64,000 nt of DNA from Phylloscopus collybita (taxonomy: Eukaryota; Chordata; Aves; Passeriformes; Phylloscopidae). The stretch is taken from the NCBI GenBank assembly GCA_027886175.1, contig JAJNNQ010000129.1, positions 6,138,001 to 6,202,000 on the forward strand. The letters are read 5' to 3'. The position numbers and the translations under genes are program-made. The notes beneath the pieces were generated by a model. The model did not search any database and was not told the DNA's origin. It worked only from the letters and a program-made list of their open reading frames with translations. Shown here in pieces: positions 46,438-58,232 of this stretch (the stretch's first letter is position 1; the number at the start of each line of letters is the position of its first letter).

Positions 46438-46977
46438 TCCATCTGCCTCCCAGTTTGGGCAGGAGCAGCAAACTGGTGTTGGTGGGAGTGCCCTGCTTGT
46501 CCCCCACTCTCCCTGTGTTGCTTTGCTGCAGCAAAGGTTTGGCCACACTGGTTTGGTTTTGGTGGAGAAACACCTCCCTGAGCTCCCACCACACGTGATC
46601 CATGTGCTGCTGGATCCAGACCTGCTCCTGCCACCCTACAAAGTCTTTCCATGCTGACTCCTGGAGCAGATGCCCAAAAAGGCTCTGAAGTGACAGGGGT
46701 GCCACCCTGGGAATGTCTGAAGGGTTCCCTCCTGGGATATTTTAAGACTGCCCTTTTCCCTTTCCCTGCTCCTTGTGCAGCCTGTGCTGATCCACAGGTC
46801 TCCAAGCCCAGGAGCAAGGAAAATCCCAGAGATCAGCTCATTTCAGGAAGGGGTGGATGCAGAGTTGGGAATAAAAAGCCAATGGGCTAAAACACAACTG
46901 GATGTCAAATCTGACACGATATTGGGGCTACACAGGAGCAGGACTGCATCAGAGCTGTGGAATCCAAAAGGTTGGAA

Positions 46978-47128
46978 AAGACCTCTAAGCTGGAAGTGTC
47001 CATGGCCAGGTTGGACTTTGGGGCTTGGAGCAGCCTGGGATAGTGGGAGGTGTCCCTACCCATGGCAGTGGGTGGGAATAGGATGGGATTTAAGATCCTG
47101 CCAACCCAAACTGGGAATCTGTGATGAT
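46978..47128 (+). mobile_element. CR1 LINE 3' fragment (type A)
   Basis: 'GGAAGTGTCCATGGCCAGGT' to CCAACCCAAACTGGGAATCTGTGATGAT. Confidence 0.92.
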
Positions 47129-47817
47129 CCTGCTACCCCAGCTCTCCTGTGGGGATGGGCTCTCCTTGGATTTGGGATTTGTTTGATAGAGGAAGTTGCC
47201 CAAGCCCCAGCTTTCCCCCAGGGCACACACAAACCCCAGGCAGTGGATTGAGGCAGCTCCCTGCACTTCCTCAGTGTTATTTAAGCACAGCAGCACCTTT
47301 AGGAGAGATCTGTAAAACCCAGGGATGACAGCACAGGGATTTTACAGGGTGGGACAGGTTTCTATCTGGTGTGGAAAACAGGGAACGCTCAGGAGAGAAA
47401 AATCTGAGCAGGGGTTATTTAATCATTGTGTAGGAAATGCTGCTCTTGGGAAATAAAGAAAGCGTTGGAACACGAGGAATTACTGCAAAGTTCATTTAGC
47501 TAAGTGCCTCTTTTTAATCACACCCAGAGAAGCTTTTGAGTTGTTGGGGTTTTGAGCTGCTTCATGTTCCCAATGTGCTGCCAAGCCCTGGTTTAACTGC
47601 TCTGTGTTTCTCAAAACACTGGGATTGCAGCTCAAAGCTGGAAGTTTAGCTTTGTTTGCAGATGGCAGCCATGGAGTAATTCTGTTTGGTGTTAAACTGC
47701 AGGTTGATTTAGCAGGAAATGTACAGTTGAGTGAGGGGCAAGGAGACAAAAATCTTCCCTCCTGCTGCTGTGCTCGGACAGGTTGTGCTGGCTGAAGTTC
47801 ATTCCAGGCTGGGTTGG
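47129..47817. other. Unique intronic block
   Basis: No recognised repeat, exon or RNA gene. Confidence 0.4.
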
Positions 47818-47990
47818 GCTGGGACTCAAATCCCATCCAGTGCCATGGGCAGGGACACCTTCCACTGTCCCAGGCTGCTCCAAGCCCCAAAGTCCAACCT
47901 GGCCTTGGGCACTTTCAGGGATCCAGGGGCAGCCACAGCTGCTCTGGGCACCCTGTGCCAGGGCCTGCCCACCCTGCCAGGGAAGGATTT
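47818..47990 (-). mobile_element. CR1 LINE 3' fragment (type A)
   Basis: 'CAGTGCCATGGGCAGGGACA' to 'GCCCACCCTGCCAGGGAAGG'; the outermost 3' terminus is eroded. Confidence 0.92.
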
Positions 47991-48936
47991 CTCTTTCCTA
48001 TCTTAGCTAGATCTGGTTTATGTGAATAGATCTCAGAAACCTGAGTGAATTTTAATTTAAATGGAGAAAAGGTCTGATTTATACAACAACACTTCAGGCT
48101 TGGAGAGAAAATCAAAGGTCAAGGAGGAAGGTGGCACTGGGAGTTTGAACAGTTGGGTTTAAAATGTGCCACGGCTTTCCTGTGAGATTATTTTCCTTGC
48201 AGCCTCTGAACGCTGTGTGGCTTTTCCCTCTGTCCTTTTTCCTCAATGTCCTTTTCCTGGTGAAACCAAATCCCAGCTGGAGAAGGGACAAGAAATTGTC
48301 CCTGGGATGTACAAGTATCTCAGTGTTGTGATTATTTCCATTTTCTTCCTGTCATTTCTGTGGAGGGGATTGTGGAGTTTGGCTTCACCAGGCCTACAGT
48401 CCCAGAATAATTCATTCCACTGCTTTATTTTATATTATTTAGTCCAAAATTCCTTCATTTCTGTGTGTGTGTCCTTTAGCTCAGCAGAATCATTCTGCTC
48501 ACAACATCTTGTAAAAAGAGATCTTTCACGTTGCTTTACACCCAGACAGCTGCAGTTTGGCTCTCCCTTTCTGTTTTAGCATTTTAGGGGCCATCACTTC
48601 AGAGTACATTTTAATTTTGTCCCATGCAAAGCTCAAGGGAGCAACTCGGAGCTCAGGCAGCAAAATAAATTCAAGCCATGCACTTTTACTCCTAGAAAAG
48701 GAGTAAAAGCTACAAAGCAGCTCTGAAAGCAGAGGTGACATCTTCCCTTTGGAATCTCTGGAGCTGAGTGTCTGGGATGCTGCTCCAGGGTTCCAGCCCA
48801 GGAGTGGCACCCTGGGCATCCCCTGAGCTTCAGCAGCAAAGTCCCTGTGCTGGGACCTGGAGGGAGGCAGCTCAGGTTTGGGATTGGCACTGGGATGTTT
48901 GGGATGGGTTATGCAGGGAAAACAAACTGCACTTCT
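47991..48936. other. Unique intronic block with a short stem-loop
   Basis: No mobile element. CTTTTACTCCT at 48683-48693 pairs perfectly with AGGAGTAAAAG at 48699-48709 over a 5-nt loop. Confidence 0.5.
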
Positions 48937-49590
48937 CATCCTCCTGCTTCTTCTGCCTCTTCTGCTGCTGCTGCTGTTTCTCCTTCTCCTTCTCCTTCTC
49001 CTTCTCCTTCTCCTTCTCCTTCTCCTTCTCCTTCTCCTTCTCCTTCTCCTTCTCCTTCTCCTTCTCCTTCTCCTTCTCCTTCTCCTTCTCCTTCTCCTTC
49101 TCCTTCTCCTTCTCCTTCTGTTTTTTCTGTTCTTTCTTTTTCTCCTGCTGCTTCCTCTTCTTCTCCTGCATCCTCTGTCCGTCTTCTTCTGCTGCTCCTT
49201 CTGCTGTTTTTTTCTGCTGCTGCTTCTGCTTATCCTACTCCTGGTTTTTTCTGCTCTTTCTTCTTCTGTTTCTGCCTCTTCCGCTTCTTCTGCTTCTTTT
49301 GCTGCTGCGTCTCCTCCTGCTGCTCTGAGTTTCGTTCCTTTTGCCTCTTCTCTTTCTGCTGCTTCTATTGCTTCTTGTTCTGCTTCAGCAGCTTTTTCTG
49401 CTGCTTCTGTTTTTTCTGCATCTGCTTCTGCCTCTTTTCCTTCTGCTGCTTCTGCTTCTTTTTCTTCTTCCTGTTCTGCTGCTGCTTCTGCTTCTTCTTC
49501 TCTGTCTTCTGTTCTGCTTTTTTCTGCTGCTGATTTCTCTTCTACTTCTGCTCTTTCTGCTCCTTCTCCCTCTTCTCCTCCATTCCAAGT
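48937..49590 (+). repeat. Polypyrimidine tract with (TTCTCC)n core
   Basis: 48978-49119 is a pure hexanucleotide array of about 23-24 units. Around it, to 49590, lies degenerate TTCTGC/TGCTTC sequence that is nearly all C/T with G. Long open frames here (poly-Leu, Pro-Ser, or Lys-Glu on the other strand) are by-products of the repeat and not genes. Confidence 0.95.
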
Positions 49591-50174
49591 GGCACTTCAA
49601 TTCAACTTTTCAATAACTAACCCCTACTATGCTGGAAAGGTGTCCCAGGTCAGTTATCTGCACCCAGTGCAGGTATTTATGGCACTTTACTTGTTCTCAT
49701 GGTTGTTACTCATGAATTAAAGCATCCTGTGGTGCAGAATGATAAATGAGAGTGTCTGGCTGGGAAAATGGATTTCCATCTGGCTTCCTGCTGCTCTCCC
49801 TGCTCCACTGAGCTTTATGGCAAGTTGGCCATTGGAGCCACTTCTGGAGTTAAATAGTCCAGGAGCACCTGGAGATGAAGGGGCAAAAAAAAAAAGCATT
49901 AAAACCCTGGTTGGTTACTTTGGAGAAATGATCATTAATTTTGCTGCATGTGAGCAGTTCTTTAAAAAAGAGTTTCCCTTCCAACCCCCTTCTGGATAAC
50001 TTAAGAGCTGGGAATAGCTTTCCCGGCCCTGAGTGTTCTTGTCCCTTAGGGAAAAACCAGTGGATGAGGGTGAGCTGCCTGTTTTAGATGTTTTGGTTTC
50101 AGGATCTGTTGCAGAGCTCTGAGGGACCCTGGGGTAAGGAGAGTGGAAGGGCTCTCCTCACTTGGTGCAGTCCT

Positions 50175-50663
50175 GCTCGGGAACAAGAAGGACATGGAGG
50201 TGCTGGAGTGAATCCAGAGGAGGCCTTGGAGCTGCTCCCAGGGCTGGAGCCCCTCTGGAGCCAGGCTGGGAGAGCTGGGGGTGCTCACCTGGAGAGGAGA
50301 AGCTCCAGGGAGAGCTCAGAGCCCCTGCCAGGGCCTAAAGGGGCTCCAGGAGAGCTGGAGAGGGACTGGGACAAGGGATGGAGGGACAGGACACAGGGAA
50401 TGGCTTCCCACTGCCAGAGGGCAGGGATGGATGGGATCTTGGGCAGGAATTGTTCCCTGGGAGGGTGGGCAGGCCCTGGCACAGGGTGCCCAGAGCAGCT
50501 GTGGCTGCCCCTGGATCCCTGGCAGTGTCCAAGGCCAGGCTGGACATTGGGGCTTGGAGCAGCCTGGGACAGTGGGAGGTGTCCCTGCCCATGGCAGGAG
50601 GTGGAATGGGATGAGTTTTAAGATCCTTTCCAACCCAGACCATTCTGGGATTCTCTGATTTCC
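50175..50663 (+). mobile_element. CR1 LINE 3' fragment (type A), long copy
   Basis: Starts near 'GGACATGGAGGTGCTGGAGT', passes 'AGCCCCTGCCAGGGCCTAAA' and ends 'AGACCATTCTGGGATTCTCT'. Sense counterpart in extent to the 14.3-kb copy. Confidence 0.93.
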
Positions 50664-50799
50664 CCTGATTTTGTCAGAGGGTGTTCAGACACAAGGGGAA
50701 GATGCTCTCCATTGATCCAGTCCAATCCCAGGGCTGCCCTGCCTTGTTCTGAACCTTGCCACAGCTAACAAGGCCTGGGAAACAAGGAAACCTTCACTG

Positions 50800-50889
50800 A
50801 CATCCTACCTGGAAGGTGTCCTGGTGTGGGACTGGATGATCTTTAGTGTCTCTTCCAACCCAAACCATTCCATGATCCTGTGATTCCTG
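50800..50889 (+). mobile_element. CR1 LINE 3' end fragment
   Basis: 'GGACTGGATGATCTTTAGTG' then TCTCTTCCAACCCAAACCATTCCATGATCCTGTGATTCC. Confidence 0.85.
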
Positions 50890-52597
50890 GGAAACCAAAC
50901 AGCTTGCAGATAGCTCTGTCATCTTTCTGGAATCTTCCATGAGGCTCTTGCCACTGTTCCTGCTCAGATTCAGGCCCCACAGGTGCTGCCACCTGGAATT
51001 CCTCTTTGCTTTTAGGAGCATTTTCCCCCCCTCTCACTACCACAAAGCCCCCTGCAATTCTTCCTGCCTTTCCTTCTCTGCAAGCAGCAGAGCAATTCCT
51101 GCCTTCCCAGAGCACAGCTCCTGCCTCACCTGCATTCCAGGACTCTGCTTCCCCTGTTGGGGATTCTCCCTCAGCTATTTTTTTAGTGCTGATCTTCCTG
51201 TTCCCTTTTTTAATGGTCCCCACATCAACTCCTTCGTTTATCAACACCTTCCCTTGCAACACAGGGCTGTGTTGAGATCCTCTCTTTAATGGGGAATGTT
51301 CATTTTCCTTGGGATTGGAGCTGCTGTAGGCACCGAGCTAGAACTGATTTGTGATCTCTTTTAAACGTGAATTTATTACTTTCCTCATTTCCCTTTCCTG
51401 GTACTGCTTCCATGCTCCTGGCATGCCAGTGAGCCAGTTTGCCCCAGGCTGAATCTCCACCTTCCAGGAGAGATTTGTGTTGTTTTCCTCCTTTCCTTCC
51501 CCAAATAACTGGAGACATTTTCCCTCACCCCATCTTGCATTCAGTGAACTAAACGAGCTCTTTAATTTGGGACTTCTGACCTGCCTGAGAGCCTTTTTAG
51601 CTTTCCATTCATCTCCCCTCACACACATCACACTCCAGATAGGATTTGGGAGTATTTCTTGTGGCTTCCAGCTTGCTCATCCTGAATTATTTCAGCTTTC
51701 AGTGTCCAGGACTGAGGAAGATTCCTGAAGCAGTTTGGGAGCTGGTGCTCCCAGAAGGGTGAGTTAAAGACCTGGGCCAACCTCTGTGTTGTGGGAGTGT
51801 GGGAAGAGCAGAGCTCCATCCAGGAGGGGTGAGAGGTGGCACGGAAAGGTTGTGTAAAATAACAAGTTGCAAAGAGCAAATCGGTAATTAGCAGGGCTTG
51901 TAGTACAGGTGGTTTGAAATTCCAAGGAAAATACCTGAAGGTGTAATTGAACACTTCCTTCATTAATCCCTGCCACCGTTTCTCAGGAAGGCTGAGGAGT
52001 TGGGAGGCTGCAGAAGAGGATGGAGAGGTCTGGGGGAGACAGCAAAGGTTGGGAGTGATGGCAGAGAAGAACAAGTGCCAGGGAAGCATCAGGGGCCTTC
52101 AAGTGATCAAGTCACCCAGGCTGGGGTTATTCCTGAATAATGCACCGGGAGTTTTCTGTGGCATGTTGGGACAGGAGGCTGCATTACTCCAAGAAACATC
52201 TTAGGATCCTACACAGGGCCCTGCTCCAGCTGGGTGTACTTAGCCCTGGCTGATAGATGTTGTCAGATCTGTTTAAAACTGTTAAATTCAGCAGTTTCAG
52301 GTGCCTTTTAAACACTCTATTTAATTTATATTTAATACTCCAGTGGTTTTGTTCAAGAGCAGAGTTTGGTAATAACAATTTCCCTCTCCTTCTTTCCACC
52401 TGATCTTCTGCAGGCAGGTGTCGTTCCTAAGCAAACCCTACACACTTCCTGGGAATCTCGGGGTTCCTGGAGCTGACTGGAGTGAAAGCAGAGCACCCTG
52501 GAGGGAGGAGCTTCCTCTCCTCCTCACAAATCCTGGATTTATTATTTGTCACCTCTGAGACCAGGGATTGAACAGCAGCCCAAACATTCCAGGCATG
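50890..52597. other. Unique intronic block
   Basis: 1.7 kb with no recognised repeat family, exon or RNA gene. Confidence 0.4.
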
Positions 52598-52727
52598 GGG
52601 CCTTGGACACTGCCAGGGATCCAGGGGCAGCCAGAGCTGCTCTGGGCACCCTGTGCCAGGGCCTGCCCACCCTCCAAGGGAAAAATTCCTGCCCAAAATC
52701 CCACCTATCCCTGACCTCTTTTAGTGG
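52598..52727 (-). mobile_element. CR1 LINE internal fragment (type A)
   Basis: 'GCCTTGGACACTGCCAGGGA' to 'AAAATCCCACCTATCCCTGA'; the 3' end is missing. Confidence 0.88.
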
Positions 52728-52894
52728 GAGCTTTCCTCTGTCTCTGCATTTATCCTCAGCCAAGTTAAAATGATTCCTTCCCAGCTGACAAACCCTCCCT
52801 GGGGAATAATGGGAAAGGACCTAGTGGAAAATGGGATAGCAGGATGGAGTCATCCTTGTCCCAGTGCTGTTGTTAGAAACTTGGGACAGAAACA

Positions 52895-52964
52895 GCTGGA
52901 GCAGGAATAAACTCCTTTAGTCCCAGGAACATCTGAGAATGAAGGAATTTATTCCTGCTCCAGC
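52895..52964. other. Near-perfect 23-bp stem-loop
   Basis: The arm at 52895-52917 (GCTGGAGCAGGAATAAAC...) pairs with 52942-52964 (...TTATTCCTGCTCCAGC) at 22 of 23 positions, with a 24-nt loop. At 70 nt the size is that of a microRNA precursor. Not part of any repeat recognised here. Whether it is transcribed and processed is unknown. Confidence 0.55.
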
Positions 52965-53835
52965 CATTGGTTGCATCCTCTCCGTCAGTCCATGCTGTAC
53001 TCTGGAGTCTGCTGGAGCCTCCCTGATGATTCCCAGAGTTTATTTGGAGGGATAAAGCAATTCCACGTGCTCCTCCTGTTTAGTGAAGTGTGCTTTTATC
53101 ATCATTTCATACCTTAAACAGGAAGGACCAGAAATAGCTGGAAATGGCTGTGTTTTCCCCCGTGGTCATTTCCACAATATTCCCTGCAAAACCCAATCCA
53201 AGTGGGAGGACGGCGAAATAAGAGTAGAAATGTGATGTTTTGTCTGCCCAAAAAAGCCCTGAGGACACTGAGTTGTGGCTGTTTCTTCGCCTGAGGGCAG
53301 ATAAACAAACAATTTTTGGGATGAAATAGCTCAAAAGCCAAAGTGAGCTGCCAAATCCCAGCTTGGGGTGCAAGGGAATAATAATTTTCAGGTCTGGTAA
53401 CCCTGCCAGCAGCACTTGTGCTGAGGGTGATTCACCTGGTGATCCTTGAAGAAACTTGGGAAGATGCTTAAAGAATTCAGGGCCAGCTGAATATTGCATT
53501 TAATTTTGGAAACAATGCCCCTGCTGGCTGCTCTGATGTCAAGGATTTTTTTTTAATATTCAGGACTCCCCCACCTATTTAACATAAATGATGTTGTATT
53601 AAACAACATCAGCAGTATTTAGGTTGCTCTTCTGTAAATATCTAACTTTAAAACTTAGCCTTTCTTCCTTTATTTCACTGCCTTTGCATGTGACAAAGGG
53701 AAAAAGGAGCTGATGATCTTCAGCCACTGGGCCCACCAGAAGAAATCAAGCAAAACAGCCCAAACTTGGTCCTTTGGCAGGCTGGGGATGTGATGGAAGT
53801 ATTGAAAATAAAGAGAATTGAGGCCTGGAGGAGTT
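52965..53835. other. Unique intronic block
   Basis: No recognised element or exon. Confidence 0.4.
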
Positions 53836-53905
53836 AGATAATGAATAATCCCTGCTGTTTAGAGATTTGGGGCTGTTTAGCCTGGAGAAGAGAAGGCTCT
53901 GGGCA
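53836..53905 (+). mobile_element. CR1 LINE internal remnant
   Basis: 'GGGGCTGTTTAGCCTGGAGA' then AGAGAAGGCTC matches the section just 5' in the 57.2-kb copy. Confidence 0.65.
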
Positions 53906-55271
53906 TGGTTGAACAAGCAGAAGGAATTTCCCAGGCTGTGTGCTGGGCTCTGCACCCCTCTGTCCACCCCTTTCAGCTGGGATGTGTTTTCCTGGGTTGC
54001 CAGGTAAATCAATAGAAAGAAAAGTTTGGAAATATCTCTTTTTGGAAAAGAAGATTTTGAAATTGTTTATTGAGTTTTTTAATTTGCTTTAATCAGGCAT
54101 GCTGATGGAGAGAGGGGTTTGATTCATTTACTGAAATCATTGATTTAGGTAATTTCAGTCAGCTTCAATCAGAAATTAGGGCTTAACCACGGCAAGCATT
54201 TCAAATTGAAACTTTAATGCTAACATCTCCACCCCCATCCAGTTCTGACCCAGGGAAGGCTGATGCTTTTGCCTCAGCTCTTCCCTGTCTCTCCAGCAGC
54301 ATTTGCTTTCTCTTCAGCCTTTGAACCACAGCAGAGATCTGTCATAAATCATCATAAATCACAGTTCCCATCAATCTGTTTTCTCCATGGGCAGCTCAAA
54401 TATTCTGCAGCGCCCAATCCCCTCACCTGGAGAGCTCCTACAACTGCAGCCACATAGAAACCACGGGTTTGGGCATCCCTCTCCAAACTCCTGGTGGTTT
54501 TTGGATGAGCATCTGCTGTTCCAAAGATCAATCAGAGCACCAGCTAGGGCATTTTGCTTGGAAAAAAGTGTAAAAGAGGCAATAAACTTTAATTGGTGCA
54601 TCTCTGCAGCAGAGCAGCTCTGATTGCAGGATGATGTTTTAGATTGTTGAGGAAGGAAACTCCTGTGGCAGGCACATCTGCTTCCATCCTGTTGTTTCTC
54701 ACATTCCTTTCTGGTTGTGCCTCCTGCAGTCAGGGAATGGGATATTTTAGATTTTACTTCCAGCATCCAGCACAGGCTCGGTGGAGAGGAATGGGCCAGG
54801 AAACCTCTGGCTTTGTCTGTTCTAATTCCCAGTGGATGTTGAATTTGTGGGACACATCCCAAAGATTTCTTTTTCATCTCAGGGCACTCCTAAATAGATA
54901 ACTTTGAAGTCTTTAAGAGCATCAGATCCCACAGATTCCCTCCTGTTTCTTCAGCACTGACAGGGGGTTCCAGCACAACAGGGGATGCTGCTCATGCTGA
55001 TTATAAGGGTCCTACTGACATTTAAATCTCTACCCTGATTAGCCTTTAGTAAAGCAGCTGTTTGTCATTAAGGCAGGAGAAACGAGATTATAAGGTGTGA
55101 TTAGTGGTTTAATTAATACAGAAGTGCATTGTCTGTACTTTCCCCGGTTCCTGGGCTGCGTGGACCTTGGGGGGTGGCTGCTATGTGAATTTATTGAAAT
55201 ATATAGATCGGCTGTAAAAGGGTGTTATGGCTGTAAAAGCAGAGGGTAGCACCTCTCCACAATTCCTGATG
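53906..55271. other. Unique intronic block, AT-rich in part
   Basis: No mobile element. 54060-54230 and 55050-55150 have the AT-rich, motif-dense texture of conserved elements. Confidence 0.4.
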
Positions 55272-55433
55272 GAGGGGTCGGGCTCTGCTCCCAGGGAACA
55301 GGGACAGCACAAGGGGAAAGGGCCCCAAGCTGTGCCAGGGGAGGCTCAGCTTGGACAGCAGCAGGAATTTCTGCATGGAAAGGCCTTGGCAGGGGCTGCC
55401 CAGGGAGCTTTGGAGTGCCCATCCCTGGGGGTG
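55272..55433 (+). mobile_element. CR1-like element (type B), short copy with small deletion
   Basis: Begins inside the core at GGGGTCGGGCTCTGCTCCC. It lacks about 10 bp (GGTGCTCAGG) at 55381, and its tail reads CCCATCCCTGGGGGTG. Confidence 0.87.
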
Positions 55434-56474
55434 TTGCTTTGATTATAAAGCTTAAAAATGCTTCTCCAGGAGAAGTTTCTGCGTTGAAAACGAGAAGAGG
55501 CTTTAGAGGCTGTTCTGCCATGCAATTCGAGAGGAAATCTTTGCGCTTGCTCTTTGAAGGTTTTCCATCCTGCCAGTGCAGTTAGGGATAAAATCTCATT
55601 AAGGAGGAGGTTTGGGAACTGAAGGACCAGCAAATCAAAGCACATTCATTTCATGGATCTTATCAGTGAGAGTATTTGTAAATATTTTTGCTGAAAGTCT
55701 CTTTGCTTCATGCTGTTTCGTGCAGTCAAATGGGGGTGTGGGGATGGAATTTATTGCATTTACTCTCTGAAAAAATAGAAATTAATATGAGTGCAGAGGG
55801 CTGGGGCATAGCTTTAATCAAACTGTTTCTCTAAGGAGAAGCCCTATTATAAACTGTATATACCCAAGCATTTATGGTTAATGCAAATGTGTAAGCCACA
55901 GCTGAGATGAAAACTGGACCCTTTGAGGTTCTACTCTCTTACTTTATGCCCTGGTTCTCCCTGTTTTTACAATGGAATTTTGCCTGTGAAGAATAGGATG
56001 TGATGTTTGGTGAGTAACTCAGAAGTCATGGAATCCAGCAGGGACCGGAAAAGTAAAGCTGGACAAGAGTGACTCAAAACCTCCCCAGCTGGGAGGTGTT
56101 TCATTATCAGGGTGTAACAGGGCTGGGGTCTGGAAATTCCCTTGAGGTCAAGGAGGAATTTATTTGGGAGCAGGATAAAATCCAATTTGCTGGATAATGC
56201 GCTAAGAATGTCCCAAAATCACTCAGGTTGTGATGGACTGACCCCAAATCCTTGCTCACCTTGGGCCTTCCTTGATTTCTCCTCCTCCCACAGCTGCTTT
56301 CAGGTCATCTTCCCAACATCCAACTCCCAGACCAGGATCTTCCCAACCCTTTCAGTGCATGCTTTCATGTCCAGCTGAGTTTCCTGGCTTTGCAGTGTTC
56401 CCCATTCCCTTGCTTTCTCACCAATGACATTGTTTTTCCCTCTGCAGTTCACAACAGGAATTTGGACATTTTTT

Positions 56475-56704
<230 letters not shown>

Positions 56705-57185
56705 TGAGTGGAGTATTTGATTTATTTCCTTTTCATCTCTTTTGGTTTTAATGAATATTATGATGATGATGATGATTTTTCTTTGCTGTTTGCCCATCCT
56801 CCTGAGAGGAGGGGGAGCTTTGCTGTGGGGGAGTTTCATTCCTGTTGTGAGTTATTCATTGGCAAAGAGTCCCAGAGCAAGGGTGAGAGACAAGCTTTCA
56901 TGTGAGTCATTCAAAAGTGTGTTCAGGAAAGGCACAATTTTTTACAAAAAAAACACACTTTCAAGGCAAAAATCTGGGGTTTAAACTTCTTCAGATCCAT
57001 TCAGGGCGTCTTCTTGTGCTTCTGGAAGTAAAATGGGAGTTTTTAGAAAAGCAGAGCTTTAGGTTTGCTGTGAAATGCAGATTGGAGGAGTAACATAAAG
57101 ACAGAAAAAACAAATTTTCACTCGTTCTATTTGATTTTCCCAAAGCTTCCTTCAGTTCCTTCAGAGATTTAAGCCATGGAGAGGA

Positions 57186-57605
57186 TCAATAATGAATAAT
57201 CCTGGCTAATTGGAGAGCTGGGGGTGCTCATCTGGAGAAGAGAAGGCTCCAGGGAGAGCTCAGAGCCCCTGCCAGGGCCTAAAGGGGCTCCAGGAGAGCT
57301 GAGGAGGGACTGGGGACAAGGGATGGAGAGACAGGACACAGGGAATGGCTTCCCACTGCCAGAGGGCAGGGATGGATGGGATATTGGGCAGGAATTGTTC
57401 CCTGGCAGGGTGGGCAGGCCCTGGCACAGGGTGCCCAGAGCAGCTGTGGCTGCCCCTGGATCCCTGGCAGTGCCCAAGGCCAGGTTGGACTTTGGGGCTT
57501 GGAGCAGCCTGGGACAGTGGAAGGTGTCCCTGCCCATGGCAGTGGGTGGCACTGGATGGGCTTTAAGGTCCCTTCCCACCCAAACCATTCCATGATTTCA
57601 TGAGA
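57186..57605 (+). mobile_element. CR1 LINE 3' fragment (type A), downstream of the exon
   Basis: 420 bp ending 'AAACCATTCCATGATTTCAT'. It lies 558 bp into the downstream intron in the gene's sense direction. Confidence 0.93.
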
Positions 57606-57954
57606 TCCAGTGCCAGGAACAGATTGTGTTTCATGTCACCAAAGTGATCCCAAAAGGGAGGAAATGTCACCAAATTGCAGAGCAGGGAGGGTCCAGGCCC
57701 CTGAGAGGCTTTCAGCCATCCCAGTGCTACTCAGACAGTTCCAAGCTGTTACTACACCAGGCTTGTCCCAGCCAGTGTTGGAGAAGAAAGGGACTCAGGG
57801 AAAAGAAAAAAAAATAACAAGAATGATATTGTTAATGATAAATGTTAATAATGCTGTTATTAATAAAATGTTATTTTATAGAGGCAGCTCTTATTTAAAA
57901 TGCGTATTATATAGCATGTGTAATGTAAATATGTAAAATACAACATCTGTGTGA

Positions 57955-58232
57955 TTCATGGGATCTTTGAGGTTGGAAAAACCCTCTAAGATCATCAAGT
58001 CCAACCATTCCCGCAGCATTGCCAAGGCCACCACTGACCATGTCCCGAAGTGCCACATCCACACAGCTTTAAATCCTTACAGGAATGGGGGCTTCAGCAC
58101 CCCCTGGGCAGCTGTGCCCGTGCCTGACCACCCCTTCCAGGAAGAACTTTTTCCAGTATCCCACCTGAACCTCCCCTAGCCCAGCCTGAGGCAATTCCTC
58201 TTCCCTTTGCACTCATTCCCTTGGGAGCAGAG
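57955..58232 (-). mobile_element. CR1 LINE 3' fragment (type D)
   Basis: 'TCATCAAGTCCAACCATTCC', 'GCCAAGGCCACCACTGACCA', 'GGCAATTCCTCTTCCCTTTG'; antisense. Confidence 0.9.

Noticed and set aside
48768..49720. Overlapping long open frames (up to 280 codons) rich in Leu, Pro-Ser, Cys-Phe, or Lys-Glu on the minus strand
   Set aside because: They arise because a hexanucleotide pyrimidine repeat contains no stop in these frames. There is no domain, no splice structure, and all frames of the same repeat are open.
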